64,000 nt of DNA from Rhizobiaceae bacterium (GTDB lineage: Bacteria; Pseudomonadota; Alphaproteobacteria; Rhizobiales; Rhizobiaceae): contig JAHBYW010000001.1 of NCBI GenBank assembly GCA_019635755.1, positions 744,001-808,000 of the forward strand, given 5' to 3'. The notes beneath the pieces are model-generated. The model searched no databases. It saw only the letters and a program-made list of their open reading frames with translations, and was not told the origin of the DNA. Positions 36,813 to 46,152 of the stretch are shown here, one piece after another (positions within the stretch are counted from its first letter, which is position 1; the number at the start of each line of letters is the position of its first letter). A program made the position numbers and the translations under genes.

Positions 36813-36845
36813 ATTTATATATGAATAGGATGTTCGCATGTGAAC
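36813..36845. promoter_or_regulatory. Two dyads in the IclR-fucose divergent promoter
   Basis: ATTTATATATGAAT at 36813-36826 and GTTCGCATGTGAAC at 36832-36845 are both near-perfect palindromes, 5 bases apart, in the AT-rich 140-base gap. Either could be the operator of the adjacent IclR regulator. The first also overlaps the most likely -10 sequences. Confidence 0.55.
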
Positions 36846-36888
36846 GCTGCCTTGGACTGCGGTCCGGCTCTCGGGAGGAGCTCAACGC

Positions 36889-37638
36889 ATGCGTCTGGCC
36901 GGGAAGCGGATCGTCGTGTCCGCAGCCGCGAGCGGTATTGGGCGCGGCAGTGCTCTCGCATGCGCCGCGGCGGGCGCCGAAGTCGTCGCCGTGGACATCG
37001 ACGGCGCCGGGCTGGCGTCGCTGTCTGCGGAGAACGCGGCCATCTCGACGGCGATCCTCGACGTCCGCGATCGCGGCGCTATCGACGCCTTCGCGGCGAA
37101 GACCGGACAGATCGACGGTCTCTTCAACTGCGCCGGCTTCGTCCACAACGGCACGGTACTCGACATCACCGAGCCGGACTGGGCCTTCAGCTTCGACCTC
37201 AACGTCACGTCCATGTATCGGATGATCCAGGCGTTCCTGCCCGGCATGCTGGCGCGCGCGGCCGAGACCGGCGGCGCGGCGATTCTCAACATGGCCTCGA
37301 TGGCGTCCTCCATCAAAGGCTTCCCCAACCGCACACTCTACGGCGCGACCAAGGCCGCGGTGATCGGCCTCACCAAGGGCGTCGCCGCCGACTTCGTGAA
37401 GCGCGGCATCCGCTGCAACGCGCTCTGCCCGGGCACGGTCGACACGCCGTCGTTGCGCGGCCGCATCGCCGCAGCGCCCGACCCCGCACAGGCAGAGAAG
37501 GATTTCGTCGCGCGTCAGCCGCTCGGCCGGCTGGCCAGGGTCGACGACATCACGCCGATGGTCGTCTTCCTGCTCAGCGACGAGTCCCGCTTCGTCACCG
37601 GACAGGCCATGCTGGTGGATGGAGGCGTCACGATATGA
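36889..37638 (+). CDS. SDR oxidoreductase, probable 2-keto-3-deoxy-L-fuconate dehydrogenase
   Basis: 249 residues, classical short-chain dehydrogenase. Cofactor motif [10 protein letters not shown] at 11-20, NCAGFVHNG, and catalytic Tyr151/Lys155 in [11 protein letters not shown]. In the non-phosphorylating L-fucose pathway an SDR of this type oxidises 2-keto-3-deoxy-L-fuconate to the 2,4-diketo compound. Assignment rests on family resemblance and on the fuconate dehydratase, lactonase and mutarotase genes downstream. GGGAGGAG ribosome-binding site; the stop overlaps the ABC ATPase start (ATGA). Confidence 0.8.
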   Translation: MRLAGKRIVVSAAASGIGRGSALACAAAGAEVVAVDIDGAGLASLSAENAAISTAILDVRDRGAIDAFAAKTGQIDGLFNCAGFVHNGTVLDITEPDWAFSFDLNVTSMYRMIQAFLPGMLARAAETGGAAILNMASMASSIKGFPNRTLYGATKAAVIGLTKGVAADFVKRGIRCNALCPGTVDTPSLRGRIAAAPDPAQAEKDFVARQPLGRLARVDDITPMVVFLLSDESRFVTGQAMLVDGGVTI

Positions 37639-39164
37639 CGGCGGCCCCCTCCCCAGTCGCACCGCTGGTGACGATGACCGACGTCGACAAGCGCTTCCCG
37701 GGCGTGCACGCGCTGAAGCGGGCGCATTTCGAGCTGCTTCCCGGCGAAGTGCATGCGCTCATGGGCGAGAACGGCGCCGGCAAGTCGACGCTGATGAAGA
37801 TCCTCGCCGGCATCTACCCGCGCGACTCCGGCACGATCCTGGTCGACGGGACAACGGCGGCGCTGACCAGCCCGCGCGCGGCGCAGGAACTCGGCATCGG
37901 CATCATCCACCAGGAGCTGTCGCTGATGCCGGATCTCACGGCGGCGCAGAACATCCTGATCGGCCGCGAGCCGCGCCGCGCCGGCGGCCTGCTGCTCGAC
38001 GAGGCCGCGCTCAACCAGCGCGCGGCCGACATCTTCGCGTCGATGCACCTGACCCTCGACCCGCGGACGGTGGTCGGCGGGCTGACGATCGCAAGACAGC
38101 AGATGGTCGAGATCGCCAAGGCGCTCTCCTACCGCTCGCGCGTGCTCATCATGGACGAGCCGACGGCGGCGCTGAACGACGCCGAGATCAGCGAGCTGTT
38201 CGCGATCATCCGCAAGCTGAAGGCCGAGGGTGTCGGCATCGTCTACATCTCGCACAAGATGGACGAGCTGAAGCGCATCGCCGACCGCGTGACCGTCATG
38301 CGTGACGGCGAGACGGTGGGCACGGTCGCCGCTCCCGACACGCCGGTCGAAACTATCATCTCGATGATGGTCGGCCGCAAGCTCACCGACGACGTCGCCG
38401 TCGTTCCCGACCTGTCGGCCGCACCGGTGGCGCTGGAGGTGCGGGGGCTGCGGCGCGGCAAGGAAATCCGCGACGTTTCCTTCGACCTCCGGAAAGGCGA
38501 GATCCTGGGCTTCGCCGGGCTGATGGGCGCCGGCCGCACCGAGGTCGCGCGCGCGATTTTCGGCGCCGACCCGCTGGAAGCAGGCGAAGTCTTCGTCCAC
38601 GGGAAGAAGGCCACCATCCGCCGCCCGCAGGACGCGGTGCGCGCCGGCATCGGCTATTTGTCGGAGGACCGCAAGCACTTCGGCCTGGCGACCGGCATGG
38701 ACGTGCGCAACAACATCGCGCTGCCCAGCCTGTCGCGCTTCACCGGTTTCGGCGGCGTGCTGCGCGAGTCGGCGATGAGGACCGCCGCGGTCGACTTCAT
38801 CGGCAAGCTGGCGATCAAGACGCCCTCGGAACGGCAGGAGACGCGGCTGCTGTCCGGCGGCAACCAGCAGAAGGTCGTCATCGCCAAATGGCTGCTGCGC
38901 GACTGCGACATCCTGATCTTCGACGAGCCGACGCGCGGCATCGACGTCGGCGCCAAGAGCGAGATCTATCGCCTGCTCAACCGCCTCGCCGAGCAGGGCA
39001 AGGCGATCATCGTCATCTCTTCCGAGCTGCCCGAGGTGCTGCGCCTGTCGCACCGCATCGCGGTCATGTGCGAGGGACGGCTGACAGGCTTCCTGCCCGG
39101 CGGCGCCTCGCAGGAAGAAATCATGAAGCTCGCCACGCAACGCAGCGCCGCGGTTGCGGCGTGA
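37635..39164 (+). CDS. Sugar ABC transporter ATP-binding protein (RbsA/MglA type), probable L-fucose importer
   Basis: 509 residues with two ABC ATPase domains. The first has Walker [10 protein letters not shown] at about 40-48, [11 protein letters not shown] and [12 protein letters not shown]. The second has a degenerate Walker A region ([11 protein letters not shown]), the signature [16 protein letters not shown] and [18 protein letters not shown], the usual carbohydrate-transport-2 pattern. Works with the permease and binding protein encoded next. L-fucose is inferred from the catabolic genes in the same operon. Confidence 0.9.
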   Translation: MTAAPSPVAPLVTMTDVDKRFPGVHALKRAHFELLPGEVHALMGENGAGKSTLMKILAGIYPRDSGTILVDGTTAALTSPRAAQELGIGIIHQELSLMPDLTAAQNILIGREPRRAGGLLLDEAALNQRAADIFASMHLTLDPRTVVGGLTIARQQMVEIAKALSYRSRVLIMDEPTAALNDAEISELFAIIRKLKAEGVGIVYISHKMDELKRIADRVTVMRDGETVGTVAAPDTPVETIISMMVGRKLTDDVAVVPDLSAAPVALEVRGLRRGKEIRDVSFDLRKGEILGFAGLMGAGRTEVARAIFGADPLEAGEVFVHGKKATIRRPQDAVRAGIGYLSEDRKHFGLATGMDVRNNIALPSLSRFTGFGGVLRESAMRTAAVDFIGKLAIKTPSERQETRLLSGGNQQKVVIAKWLLRDCDILIFDEPTRGIDVGAKSEIYRLLNRLAEQGKAIIVISSELPEVLRLSHRIAVMCEGRLTGFLPGGASQEEIMKLATQRSAAVAA

Positions 39165-39240
39165 TGGAGATGCTTGTGCCTTACGAAGGGACGCCAACGC
39201 CCGAGATCCAGCATGTCGATTGTCGGCGTGGGAGAACAGC

Positions 39241-40239
39241 ATGAGCAACGCCGTATCCCAGCCCGTCACCTCGCCCTTCGCGCGCGTCTCGGGCGCACAG
39301 CACCGGCTGCTGGCTTTCGCCAGCCTGATCCTGCTGGTCGTGGTGTTCAGCATCGCCTCCGAGAACTTCATGCAGACCAGCAACATCATCGCCATCCTGC
39401 AGGCGACCTCGGTGAACGGCGTGCTGGCCGTGGCGGCGACCGTCGTCATCATCACCGGCGGCATCGACCTGTCGGTCGGCACGCTGATGACCTTCTGCGC
39501 CGTCATCGCCGGCGTCGTGCTGACCTACTGGGGCATGCCGCTGCCGTTCGGCATCCTCGCCGCGATCCTCGCCGGTGCGCTGTGCGGCTGCGCCTCCGGA
39601 ACCTTCATCGCCAAGATGAAGATCCCGCCCTTCATCGCCACGCTCGGCATGATGCTGATCCTGAAAGGGCTGTCGCTCGTCATCTCCGGCACGCGGCCGA
39701 TCTATTTCAATGACACGCCGGGCTTCACGCAGATCAGCCAGGGGTCGATCGTCGGCTACTTCGTTCCGGCCGTCCCGCTGCCGAACGGCGTGCTGATCCT
39801 GTTCCTTGTCGCGATCGTCGTCGCGTTCGTCCTGTCGAAGACTGCGCTCGGCCGCTACACGTTCGCACTCGGCTCCAACGAGGAGGCGGTGCGGCTGTCC
39901 GGCGTCAACACCGACCGCTGGAAGATCGCCGTCTATACGCTCGCCGGCTCGATCTGCGGCATCGCCGGGCTGCTGATCGCCTCGCGGCTGAACTCGGCGC
40001 AGCCGGCGCTTGGCCAGGGCTACGAGCTCGACGCCATCGCGGCGGTCGTCATCGGCGGCACGTCGCTATCCGGCGGACGCGGCACGGTGCTCGGCACACT
40101 GATCGGCGCGCTGATCATGAGCGTGCTGCTGAACGGCTTGCGCATCCTCTCCGTCGCGCAGGAATGGCAGACCGTCGTGACCGGGTCGATCATCATTCTC
40201 GCTGTCTACATCGACATGCTGCGCCGCAAGCGGATGTGA
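39241..40239 (+). CDS. Sugar ABC transporter permease (RbsC type)
   Basis: 332 residues with 8-10 hydrophobic helices. VVIITGGIDLSVGTLMTF near residue 75 and the late GYELDAIAAVVIGGTSLSGGRGTVLGTLIGALIM block are diagnostic of ribose/galactose-type permeases. Start at 39241 chosen because GGGAGAA precedes the ATG; an upstream in-frame extension of 29 codons overlaps the ATPase gene and is not conserved in type. A single permease gene suggests a homodimeric channel, unlike the paired RhaP/RhaQ later in the window. Confidence 0.92.
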   Translation: MSNAVSQPVTSPFARVSGAQHRLLAFASLILLVVVFSIASENFMQTSNIIAILQATSVNGVLAVAATVVIITGGIDLSVGTLMTFCAVIAGVVLTYWGMPLPFGILAAILAGALCGCASGTFIAKMKIPPFIATLGMMLILKGLSLVISGTRPIYFNDTPGFTQISQGSIVGYFVPAVPLPNGVLILFLVAIVVAFVLSKTALGRYTFALGSNEEAVRLSGVNTDRWKIAVYTLAGSICGIAGLLIASRLNSAQPALGQGYELDAIAAVVIGGTSLSGGRGTVLGTLIGALIMSVLLNGLRILSVAQEWQTVVTGSIIILAVYIDMLRRKRM

Positions 40240-40341
40240 ACTGGGGGCAGAATGCGTGGCGTCCTGACGCCGCGCCAACAGGCCAAGAGGGCGGAAAACG
40301 CTCCGGAAACGTCCAACGAAACATCGACAGGAGTGAATGAG

Positions 40342-41286
40342 ATGTTCAACAGACGCACGATCATCGGCGCATTCGGCGCCGTGGCCCTGGTCGGCGCATC
40401 GCTGCCGGCGAGCGCCCAGGACATGTATATCCCGCTGATCTCGAAGGGCTTCCAGCACCAGTTCTGGCAGGCCGTGAAGGCGGGCGCCGACAAGGCAGCG
40501 GCGGAATTCGGCGTTCAGGTCACGTTCGAAGGCCCGGACACGGAGGCGCAGGTCGACCGCCAGATCGACATGCTCGCCGCCGCGCTCGCCAAGAACCCGG
40601 TCGCGATCGGCTTCGCGGCGCTGGACAGCCAGGCCGCGATCCCGCTGCTGCAGCAGGCCAAGGACCGCAACATCCCGGTCGTCGCCTTCGACTCCGGCGT
40701 CGACAGCGACATCCCGGTGGCGACCGCGTCGACCGACAACCTCGCCGCGGCGGCGCTGGCCGCCGACAAGATGGCCGAGCTGATCGGCGGCTCGGGCAAG
40801 GTTGCACTTGTCGTGCATGACCAGACCAGCCGCACCGGCATCGACCGCCGCGACGGCTTCGTCAACCGCGTCAAGGAAGCCTATCCGAACATCGAGATCG
40901 TCTCGATCCAGTACGGTGGCGGCGACCACCTGCAGTCGACGGAGATCACCAAGTCGATCCTGCAGGGCAACCCGGACCTCAAGGGCATCTTCGGGGCCAA
41001 TGAAGGTTCGGCGATCGGCGTGGTCAACGGTGCCAAGGAACTCGGGAAGACCGACCTCGTGATCATCGGCTACGATTCCGGCGCGCAGCAGAAGCAGGCG
41101 ATCCGCGACGGCGTGATGGCGGGTGCCATCACCCAGAACCCGGTCGGCATCGGCTACGAGACGGTGAAGGCTGCCGTTGCCGCGGCCAAGGGCGAAGCGG
41201 TCGAGAAGAACATCGACACCGGCTTCTACTGGTACGACAAGACCAACATCGACAGCCCGGAAATCGCTGCGGTGCTCTACGACTGA
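40342..41286 (+). CDS. Sugar ABC transporter substrate-binding protein, probable L-fucose binding
   Basis: 314 residues, periplasmic-binding-protein class I (RbsB-like). Signal peptide MFNRRTIIGAFGAVALVGASLPASAQ cleaved after SAQ, then DMYIPLISKGFQHQFWQAVKAGADKAA. GFAALDSQAAIPLLQQAKDRNIPVVAFDSG and IFGANEGSAIGVVNGAKELG are typical of pentose/hexose-binding proteins. AGGAG lies 11 bases before the ATG. Followed by a perfect 11-bp stem-loop. Confidence 0.92.
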   Translation: MFNRRTIIGAFGAVALVGASLPASAQDMYIPLISKGFQHQFWQAVKAGADKAAAEFGVQVTFEGPDTEAQVDRQIDMLAAALAKNPVAIGFAALDSQAAIPLLQQAKDRNIPVVAFDSGVDSDIPVATASTDNLAAAALAADKMAELIGGSGKVALVVHDQTSRTGIDRRDGFVNRVKEAYPNIEIVSIQYGGGDHLQSTEITKSILQGNPDLKGIFGANEGSAIGVVNGAKELGKTDLVIIGYDSGAQQKQAIRDGVMAGAITQNPVGIGYETVKAAVAAAKGEAVEKNIDTGFYWYDKTNIDSPEIAAVLYD

Positions 41287-41301
41287 GGTCGATCCCCGCC
41301 T

Positions 41302-41332
41302 GGACCGGAGGCGGGCTTGCTGCCTCCGGTCC
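41302..41332 (+). promoter_or_regulatory. Perfect stem-loop after the fucose binding-protein gene
   Basis: GGACCGGAGGC and GCCTCCGGTCC pair perfectly around a nine-base loop, 15 bases after the stop. There is no T-run and the operon continues, so partial termination or 3'-end protection is the likely role. Confidence 0.6.
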
Positions 41333-41365
41333 CCATCTCAAAACGTGACCCACATTTCCCAAGTC

Positions 41366-42661
41366 ATGACACGCATCGTCGACATGCAGGTTCTCGACCT
41401 GCGTTTCCCGACTTCGCTCCACCTCGACGGGTCGGATGCGATGAACCCCGATCCCGACTATTCGGCCGCCTATGTGATCCTGAAGACAGACGGCGCGCAT
41501 GAGGGGCACGGGCTGACCTTCACCATCGGCCGCGGCAACGAGATCTGCTGCGCCGCGATCGAGGCGATGCGCCATCTCGTCGTCGGGCTCGACATGGATT
41601 GGGTGGCGGCCGACATGGGCCGCTTCTGGCGCCACGTGACCTCCGACAGCCAGCTGCGCTGGATCGGGCCGGACAAGGGCGCGATCCACCTCGCCACCGG
41701 CGCGGTGGTCAACGCGGTGTGGGACCTGTGGGCCAAGATCGCCGGCAAGCCCGTCTGGCGCCTCGTCGCCGAGATGAGCCCCGAGGAGGTCGTGCGCTGC
41801 ATCGACTTCCGCTACATCACCGACTGCATCACGCCGGACGAAGCGCTGTCGATGCTCACCGCGATCGAGCCCGACAAGGCCGACCGCATCGCGACGCTCG
41901 AGCGCTCCGGCTACCAGTGCTACACGACCTCAGCCGGCTGGCTGGGATATGACGATGCCAAGCTGAGACGGCTCTGCCGCGAGGCGGTGGACGCAGGCTT
42001 CAGCCACGTGAAGATGAAGGTCGGGCGCGACCGCGCCGACGACATCCGCAGGCTGAGCATCGCCCGCGACGAGGTGGGGCCAGACGTCAACCTCATGATC
42101 GACGCGAACCAGGTCTGGGAGGTCGGCGAGGCGATAGGCTGGGTGCGCGACCTCGCCTTCGCAAAACCGTGGTTCATCGAGGAACCGACCAGCCCGGACG
42201 ACATCGAAGGCCACCGAAAGATCCGCGAAGGCGTCGCGCCGGTGAAGGTCGCGACCGGCGAGATGTGCCAGAACCGCATCCTGTTCAAGCAGATGATCAT
42301 GCGCGGCGCGATCGACGTGGTGCAGATCGACGCCTGTCGGCTGGGCGGCGTCAACGAGGTGATGGCCGTGCTGCTGATGGCCGCGAAGTACGGGCTGCCG
42401 GTCTGCCCGCATGCCGGCGGCGTCGGCCTTTGCGAATATGTCCAGCATCTGGCGATGATCGACTATGTGTCGATTGCCGGCACCAAGGACGGGCGCGTGG
42501 TCGAATATGTCGACCACCTGCACGAGCATTTCCTCGACCCCTGCCTCATCGAGTGTGCTGCCTACATGCCGCCGGTGCGACCGGGCTTCTCGATCGAAAT
42601 GCGGCCGTCGTCGCTGAGGGACTATCGGTTCCGCCCGGAGCGTGCCAAGGAACCCGCATGA
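41366..42661 (+). CDS. fucD: L-fuconate dehydratase FucD (EC 4.2.1.68)
   Basis: Enolase-superfamily enzyme dehydrating L-fuconate to 2-keto-3-deoxy-L-fuconate. 431 residues from ATG 41366; an in-frame GTG at 41345 would add seven. Catalytic features match the Xanthomonas enzyme: KxK pair Lys216/Lys218 in SHVKMKVG, metal ligands Asp246 (MIDANQVWE), Glu272 (FIEEPTSPDD) and Glu299 (VATGEM), and the late PHAGGVGLCEYVQHL histidine. The N-terminal SLHLDGSDAMNPDPDYSAAYV is diagnostic of the fuconate dehydratase family. The stop overlaps the next gene (ATGA). Confidence 0.93.
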   Translation: MTRIVDMQVLDLRFPTSLHLDGSDAMNPDPDYSAAYVILKTDGAHEGHGLTFTIGRGNEICCAAIEAMRHLVVGLDMDWVAADMGRFWRHVTSDSQLRWIGPDKGAIHLATGAVVNAVWDLWAKIAGKPVWRLVAEMSPEEVVRCIDFRYITDCITPDEALSMLTAIEPDKADRIATLERSGYQCYTTSAGWLGYDDAKLRRLCREAVDAGFSHVKMKVGRDRADDIRRLSIARDEVGPDVNLMIDANQVWEVGEAIGWVRDLAFAKPWFIEEPTSPDDIEGHRKIREGVAPVKVATGEMCQNRILFKQMIMRGAIDVVQIDACRLGGVNEVMAVLLMAAKYGLPVCPHAGGVGLCEYVQHLAMIDYVSIAGTKDGRVVEYVDHLHEHFLDPCLIECAAYMPPVRPGFSIEMRPSSLRDYRFRPERAKEPA

Positions 42662-43695
42662 AAGCATCCGATACGATAGCACTGCGCGCCGACCGCCCGG
42701 TGCCGCTGACCCGCATGGGCTTTGGCGGCGGGCCGCTGGGCAACCTCTTCCGCAAGGTCAGCGACGAAGATGCGCAGGGCGCGCTCGACGCCGCCTGGAG
42801 TGCCGGCATCCGCTATTTCGACACAGCGCCCCAGTATGGCCTCGGCCGCTCCGAGCAGCGTCTGGGCGCCGGGCTTGCCCGTCTCGGCCGCGACGCTGCA
42901 ACGCTCTCCTCCAAGGTCGGGCGGCTGCTGGTCGACTGCGAGCCGCATGAGGTGACGCCCGAGTCCTTCGTCGACGTGCCGCAGAAGCGGATCGTCTTCG
43001 ACTACTCCTACGACGGTGTCATGCGCAGCCACGAGGAAAGTCTCGCGCGGCTTGGCCTCGATCGCGTCGATATCCTGCTCGTCCACGACGTCGACGCCGT
43101 CTCCCATGGCGGCAGCCGGGAAGCCAGCGACCGGCGCGTTCGCGAGCTGTTCGACCTCGGCGGTTTTCGCGCGCTGACCGAACTGCGCGACGCCGGCCGG
43201 GTGAAGGCCATCGGCGCCGGTGTCAACGAGTGGGAGGTCTGCGAACGGCTTCTCGGACTGGGTGATTTCGACGGCTTCCTGCTCGCCGGCCGGTATACGC
43301 TGCTGGAGCAGGAGGCGCTGGAGAGCTTCCTGCCGCTGTGCGTGAAGCGCGACGTCGGCATCATCCTCGGCGGCCCCTACAATTCGGGCATCCTGGCGAC
43401 GGGCGCGGTGCCCGGCGCCCGCTACAACTACAATCCGGCACCGCCCGAGATCCTCGACCGCGTGCGCCGCATCGAAGCCGTCTGCGCCGATCACGGCGTG
43501 CGCCTGATCGAGGCCGCGCTGCAGTTCGCCGTCGGCCATCCAGCCGTGCGGACGGTCATTCCCGGCGCTGCCAGCGCGGCGGAAGTCCAGGCAAATGTCG
43601 CGATCTTCTCGCAGACGATCCCGTCGGGCCTGTGGTCCGACCTCAAGAGCGCCGGCCTGCTTCGGGCCGATGCGCCAGTGCCCGGAGCCGCATGA
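42658..43695 (+). CDS. Aldo/keto reductase, probable L-fucose dehydrogenase
   Basis: 345 residues, TIM-barrel aldo/keto reductase. Catalytic Asp55 and Tyr60 in YFDTAPQYGLGRSE, Lys in SSKVGRLL near residue 86 and His in DILLVHDVD. The subgroup (PLGNLF near the start, QKRIVFDYSYDGVMRSHEESL) is that of D-threo-aldose/L-fucose dehydrogenases and pyridoxal 4-dehydrogenase. In this operon it should oxidise L-fucose to L-fucono-1,5-lactone, the entry step. Overlaps its neighbours at both ends by 4 bases. Confidence 0.88.
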   Translation: MKASDTIALRADRPVPLTRMGFGGGPLGNLFRKVSDEDAQGALDAAWSAGIRYFDTAPQYGLGRSEQRLGAGLARLGRDAATLSSKVGRLLVDCEPHEVTPESFVDVPQKRIVFDYSYDGVMRSHEESLARLGLDRVDILLVHDVDAVSHGGSREASDRRVRELFDLGGFRALTELRDAGRVKAIGAGVNEWEVCERLLGLGDFDGFLLAGRYTLLEQEALESFLPLCVKRDVGIILGGPYNSGILATGAVPGARYNYNPAPPEILDRVRRIEAVCADHGVRLIEAALQFAVGHPAVRTVIPGAASAAEVQANVAIFSQTIPSGLWSDLKSAGLLRADAPVPGAA

Positions 43696-44138
43696 TGCTG
43701 CGCGGAATTGATCCCATCCTGTCGCCCGAACTGCTCGGCATCCTCCGCGCCATGGGCCATGGCGACGAGATCGTGATCGCCGACGCGAACTTCCCGGCGG
43801 TCTCCAACGCCAAACGGCTGGTGCGGCTCGACGGCATCGACGCGCCGCGCGTGGTCAAGGCGATCCTGTCGCTGATGCCGCTGGATGCCTTCGTGGACGA
43901 CCCCGCACTCAGCATGGCCGTCGTCGGCGACTCGGCTGCCGTGCCGCCGGTCGTCTCGCTGTTCCAGCAGGTCATCGACACCGTCGCGGACAAGGCCGCG
44001 AAGATCACGCCGCTCGAACGGTTCGCCTTCTACGAGCGCGCACGCGGCGCGTTCGCGATCGTCGCGACGGGCGAGACGCGGCATTACGGCAATCTCATCC
44101 TGAAGAAGGGCGTGCTGCCGTCCGGCGGCGTGTCGTGA
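43692..44138 (+). CDS. fucU: RbsD/FucU family sugar mutarotase, probable L-fucose mutarotase
   Basis: 148 residues. MLRGIDPILSPELLGILRAMGHGDEIVIADANFPA is the typical RbsD/FucU opening, with the histidine of GHGD contributing to the active site. YERARGAFAIVATGETRHYGNLILKKGV closes the protein as in FucU. It interconverts alpha and beta anomers of the imported sugar, supplying the dehydrogenase with its preferred form. Overlaps the reductase gene (ATGATG) and touches the lactonase start. Confidence 0.9.
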   Translation: MMLRGIDPILSPELLGILRAMGHGDEIVIADANFPAVSNAKRLVRLDGIDAPRVVKAILSLMPLDAFVDDPALSMAVVGDSAAVPPVVSLFQQVIDTVADKAAKITPLERFAFYERARGAFAIVATGETRHYGNLILKKGVLPSGGVS

Positions 44139-44974
44139 TGCGCCGCATCGACGCCCACCAGCATTTCTGGCGGCTGGAGCGCGGCGACTATGGCTGGCTG
44201 ACGCCTGCCCTCGCTCCCATCCATCGCGACTTCGAGCCGGGCGACCTGCAGCCCCTGCTCGCGCGGGAGGGCATCGCCGGAACCGTCCTGGTGCAGGCGG
44301 CAGCGACCGAGGCGGAGACCGAGTTCATGCTGTCGCTCGCCGACCGGCACGATTTCATCGAAGGCGTGGTCGGCTGGGTGGACTTCGCCGCGCCGGATGC
44401 GCCGGCGCGGATCGCCCGGATCGCCCGGCACCCGAAGCTGAAGGGTCTGCGGCCGATGATCCAGGACATCGCCGATACCGACTGGATGCTGCGGCCGGAC
44501 CTTGCACCGGCCTACGAGGCGCTGATGGCGCAGAACCTCGTCTTCGACGCACTGGTGCTGCCGCGCCATCTCGATAATTTGCTGGCGCTGCTCCGGCGGC
44601 ACCCGGCAATGCGGGCGATCGTTGACCATTGCGCCAAGCCCGAAATCCGCAACGGCGGCTTCGACAGCTGGGCCGAGCGCATGTCGGCCATCGCGACCGA
44701 GACGGCGGCGCGGTGCAAGCTCTCCGGCATCGTCACCGAAGCGGGCCCGGGCTGGACGGTCGAGACGCTGCGGCCCTATGTCGAACACGTGCTGGACGTT
44801 TTCGGGCCGGAGCGCCTGATCTGGGGCAGCGACTGGCCGGTCTGCCTGCTGGCGGCCGGTTACCATGAGTGGGTGGCGGCGACCGACACGCTGCTGTCCG
44901 GCTGCACGGCAAGCGAACGCGCGGCGATCCTCGGCGGGAACGCGGCCGAGGTCTACGGCCTGGCGCGCGCGTAG
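44138..44974 (+). CDS. Amidohydrolase-2 family lactonase, probable L-fucono-1,5-lactonase
   Basis: 278 residues (ATG 44138; a GTG immediately before it is also possible). Starts MRRIDAHQHFWRLERGDYGWLTPALAPIHRDF, the pattern of L-fuconolactonase and L-rhamnonolactonase, with metal-site His7 and His9. WGSDWPVCLLAAGYHEW near the C-terminus carries the catalytic aspartate. Hydrolyses the sugar lactone to L-fuconate, substrate of FucD. Last catabolic gene of the operon. The 2,4-diketo-3-deoxyfuconate hydrolase needed to finish the pathway is not in this window. Confidence 0.9.
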   Translation: MRRIDAHQHFWRLERGDYGWLTPALAPIHRDFEPGDLQPLLAREGIAGTVLVQAAATEAETEFMLSLADRHDFIEGVVGWVDFAAPDAPARIARIARHPKLKGLRPMIQDIADTDWMLRPDLAPAYEALMAQNLVFDALVLPRHLDNLLALLRRHPAMRAIVDHCAKPEIRNGGFDSWAERMSAIATETAARCKLSGIVTEAGPGWTVETLRPYVEHVLDVFGPERLIWGSDWPVCLLAAGYHEWVAATDTLLSGCTASERAAILGGNAAEVYGLARA

Positions 44975-44990
44975 CGCCGCCCGCACGCCT

Positions 44991-45100
44991 GAGCATTTGC
45001 AGCGCGGTGGAAACGCCTTGCGTTGCGCAAATGCTGCCAAATCAAACCAGATAGACCCTGATTCCCAAGTCCGCTGCCCAGTTTTCGCGATCCGGATCTA
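44991..45100. repeat. Dispersed rhizobial intergenic repeat, copy 2
   Basis: GAGCATTTGCAGC, CGCCTTGCGTTGC and CAAATGCTGCC reproduce, with divergence, the pattern at 18907-18987. Several short inverted segments are present. It separates the fucose operon from the nitrite island. No coding character. Confidence 0.6.
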
Positions 45101-45111
45101 ACGCGGCCTGT

Positions 45112-45125
45112 TTGCGGGAGCGCAA
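45112..45125. promoter_or_regulatory. NnrR/FNR-like box upstream of the DUF1858 gene
   Basis: TTGCG-GGAG-CGCAA is a perfect five-base dyad, 50 bases before the ATG at 45176. The same TTGnG-N4-CGCAA form recurs at 46153 and 49381, all in front of nitrite-respiration genes. Confidence 0.65.
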
Positions 45126-45175
45126 CGTCGCATGTCCGCGCACACGTCAGTGTCGTTGGCAGGGAGACCTGCCCG

Positions 45176-45388
45176 ATGAAACCGAAATCGCTCGATCCCG
45201 ACCTGACGATCGACGACGTGATGCGCCGCTGGCCCGGCGCCATCGCGCTCGTGCTGCGTTTCGAGATGCACTGCGTGGGCTGCCCGATCGGCGCCTTCCA
45301 CACGGTCGCGGACGCCTGCGTGGCCCATCATGTCGATGCGGCGCGCTTCGCTCGCGAGCTGACGGACATCATGGGACCGCAGACCTAG
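45176..45388 (+). CDS. DUF1858 protein with CxxC motif
   Basis: 70 residues, a complete DUF1858 domain (hybrid-cluster-protein-associated redox disulfide type). [10 protein letters not shown] holds Cys33 and Cys36, the conserved CxxC that can form a redox disulfide or bind metal. [21 protein letters not shown] is typical. Such genes often stand among anaerobic nitrogen-oxide genes, as here, with an NnrR-like box upstream. The partner is unknown. GGGAGA lies just before the ATG. Confidence 0.88.
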   Translation: MKPKSLDPDLTIDDVMRRWPGAIALVLRFEMHCVGCPIGAFHTVADACVAHHVDAARFARELTDIMGPQT

Positions 45389-45408
45389 CGCCGCGCCTGC
45401 CGCGCTCA

Positions 45409-46104
45409 CTACGGCCGGCGGTTCTCGGCGATCAGAAGAAGCGCATGGGGGTCGGTCACGACCACCTTCTGCCGGCCGCCGCCGACGATGCCCTGCTCCT
45501 CCCAGGCGCTGAGCACGCGGCTGACCGTGTGCAGCGTCGTGCCGGTCATTTCCGCGATGTCCTGGCGGGTGATTGGGAAGTCGATCTCGATCCCCTCCCC
45601 GGTCTTCCGCCCGGATTGCCGGACCAGCCGCAGGACCGCACTGGCGATCCTCTGCTCGACCTGCTGGGTCGACATCTCGACGACGCGTTCCTGCGTCTCC
45701 TGCAGCCTTTCGCCGATCGTCCGGTAGGCGCCGGCGCCGACCGCGGGAAAGCGGGCCTGGATTTCGGCCCACGCCCGGTTCGGCCAGGTCAGCACGACGC
45801 AGTCGGCGGCCGCGACCGCGCTGGCGGGGTAGGTCGACCGTCCCATCGCCACCGCGATGCCGAAGAACTCGCCTTCGTTGATGTAGCGGGCGATGACCTG
45901 GTCGCCCGCCGGCGTGGTGCGCACGACCCGGACGTGCCCCGAAAGCAGCAGGTGGAACTGCTCGGCCGCGGCGTCCTGCGCGAAGATCTCCGCGTCGCGT
46001 GCAACGTGGGATGCGCGAGCCAGCGAGAGGATCGCGTCCAGGTCGCGGTCTCCCAGTCCCTGGAACGTCGGCAGTCCAGCGATCAGGGATCTGTCCAGCG
46101 CCAT
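45409..46104 (-). CDS. Crp/Fnr family regulator, NnrR/DNR-like
   Basis: 231 residues: N-terminal cyclic-nucleotide-like domain ([39 protein letters not shown]), dimer helix, and C-terminal HTH ([30 protein letters not shown]). It lacks the N-terminal cysteine cluster of oxygen-sensing FNR, which fits the nitric-oxide-responsive NnrR/DNR group. Start ATG 46104; the open frame continues for 198 codons upstream but reads through the promoter and antisense to the pseudoazurin gene. It probably recognises the TTGnG-N4-CGCAA sites in this island. Confidence 0.9.
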   Translation of the reverse strand: MALDRSLIAGLPTFQGLGDRDLDAILSLARASHVARDAEIFAQDAAAEQFHLLLSGHVRVVRTTPAGDQVIARYINEGEFFGIAVAMGRSTYPASAVAAADCVVLTWPNRAWAEIQARFPAVGAGAYRTIGERLQETQERVVEMSTQQVEQRIASAVLRLVRQSGRKTGEGIEIDFPITRQDIAEMTGTTLHTVSRVLSAWEEQGIVGGGRQKVVVTDPHALLLIAENRRP

Positions 46105-46152
46105 GCTTGGCGGCTCCTTCCATGCCGGGCATCGCGTCTTTCTAGCCTCTGT

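Noticed and set aside
39162-39244. Short frame MEMLVPYEG... between the sugar ATPase and permease genes
   Set aside because: It has only about 26 codons, overlaps the ATPase stop and the permease start and has no recognisable similarity.
44991-45100. Possible attachment site or tRNA remnant at the edge of the nitrite island
   Set aside because: The segment resembles the repeat at 18907 and shows no tRNA arms. No integrase gene or second flanking repeat was found.
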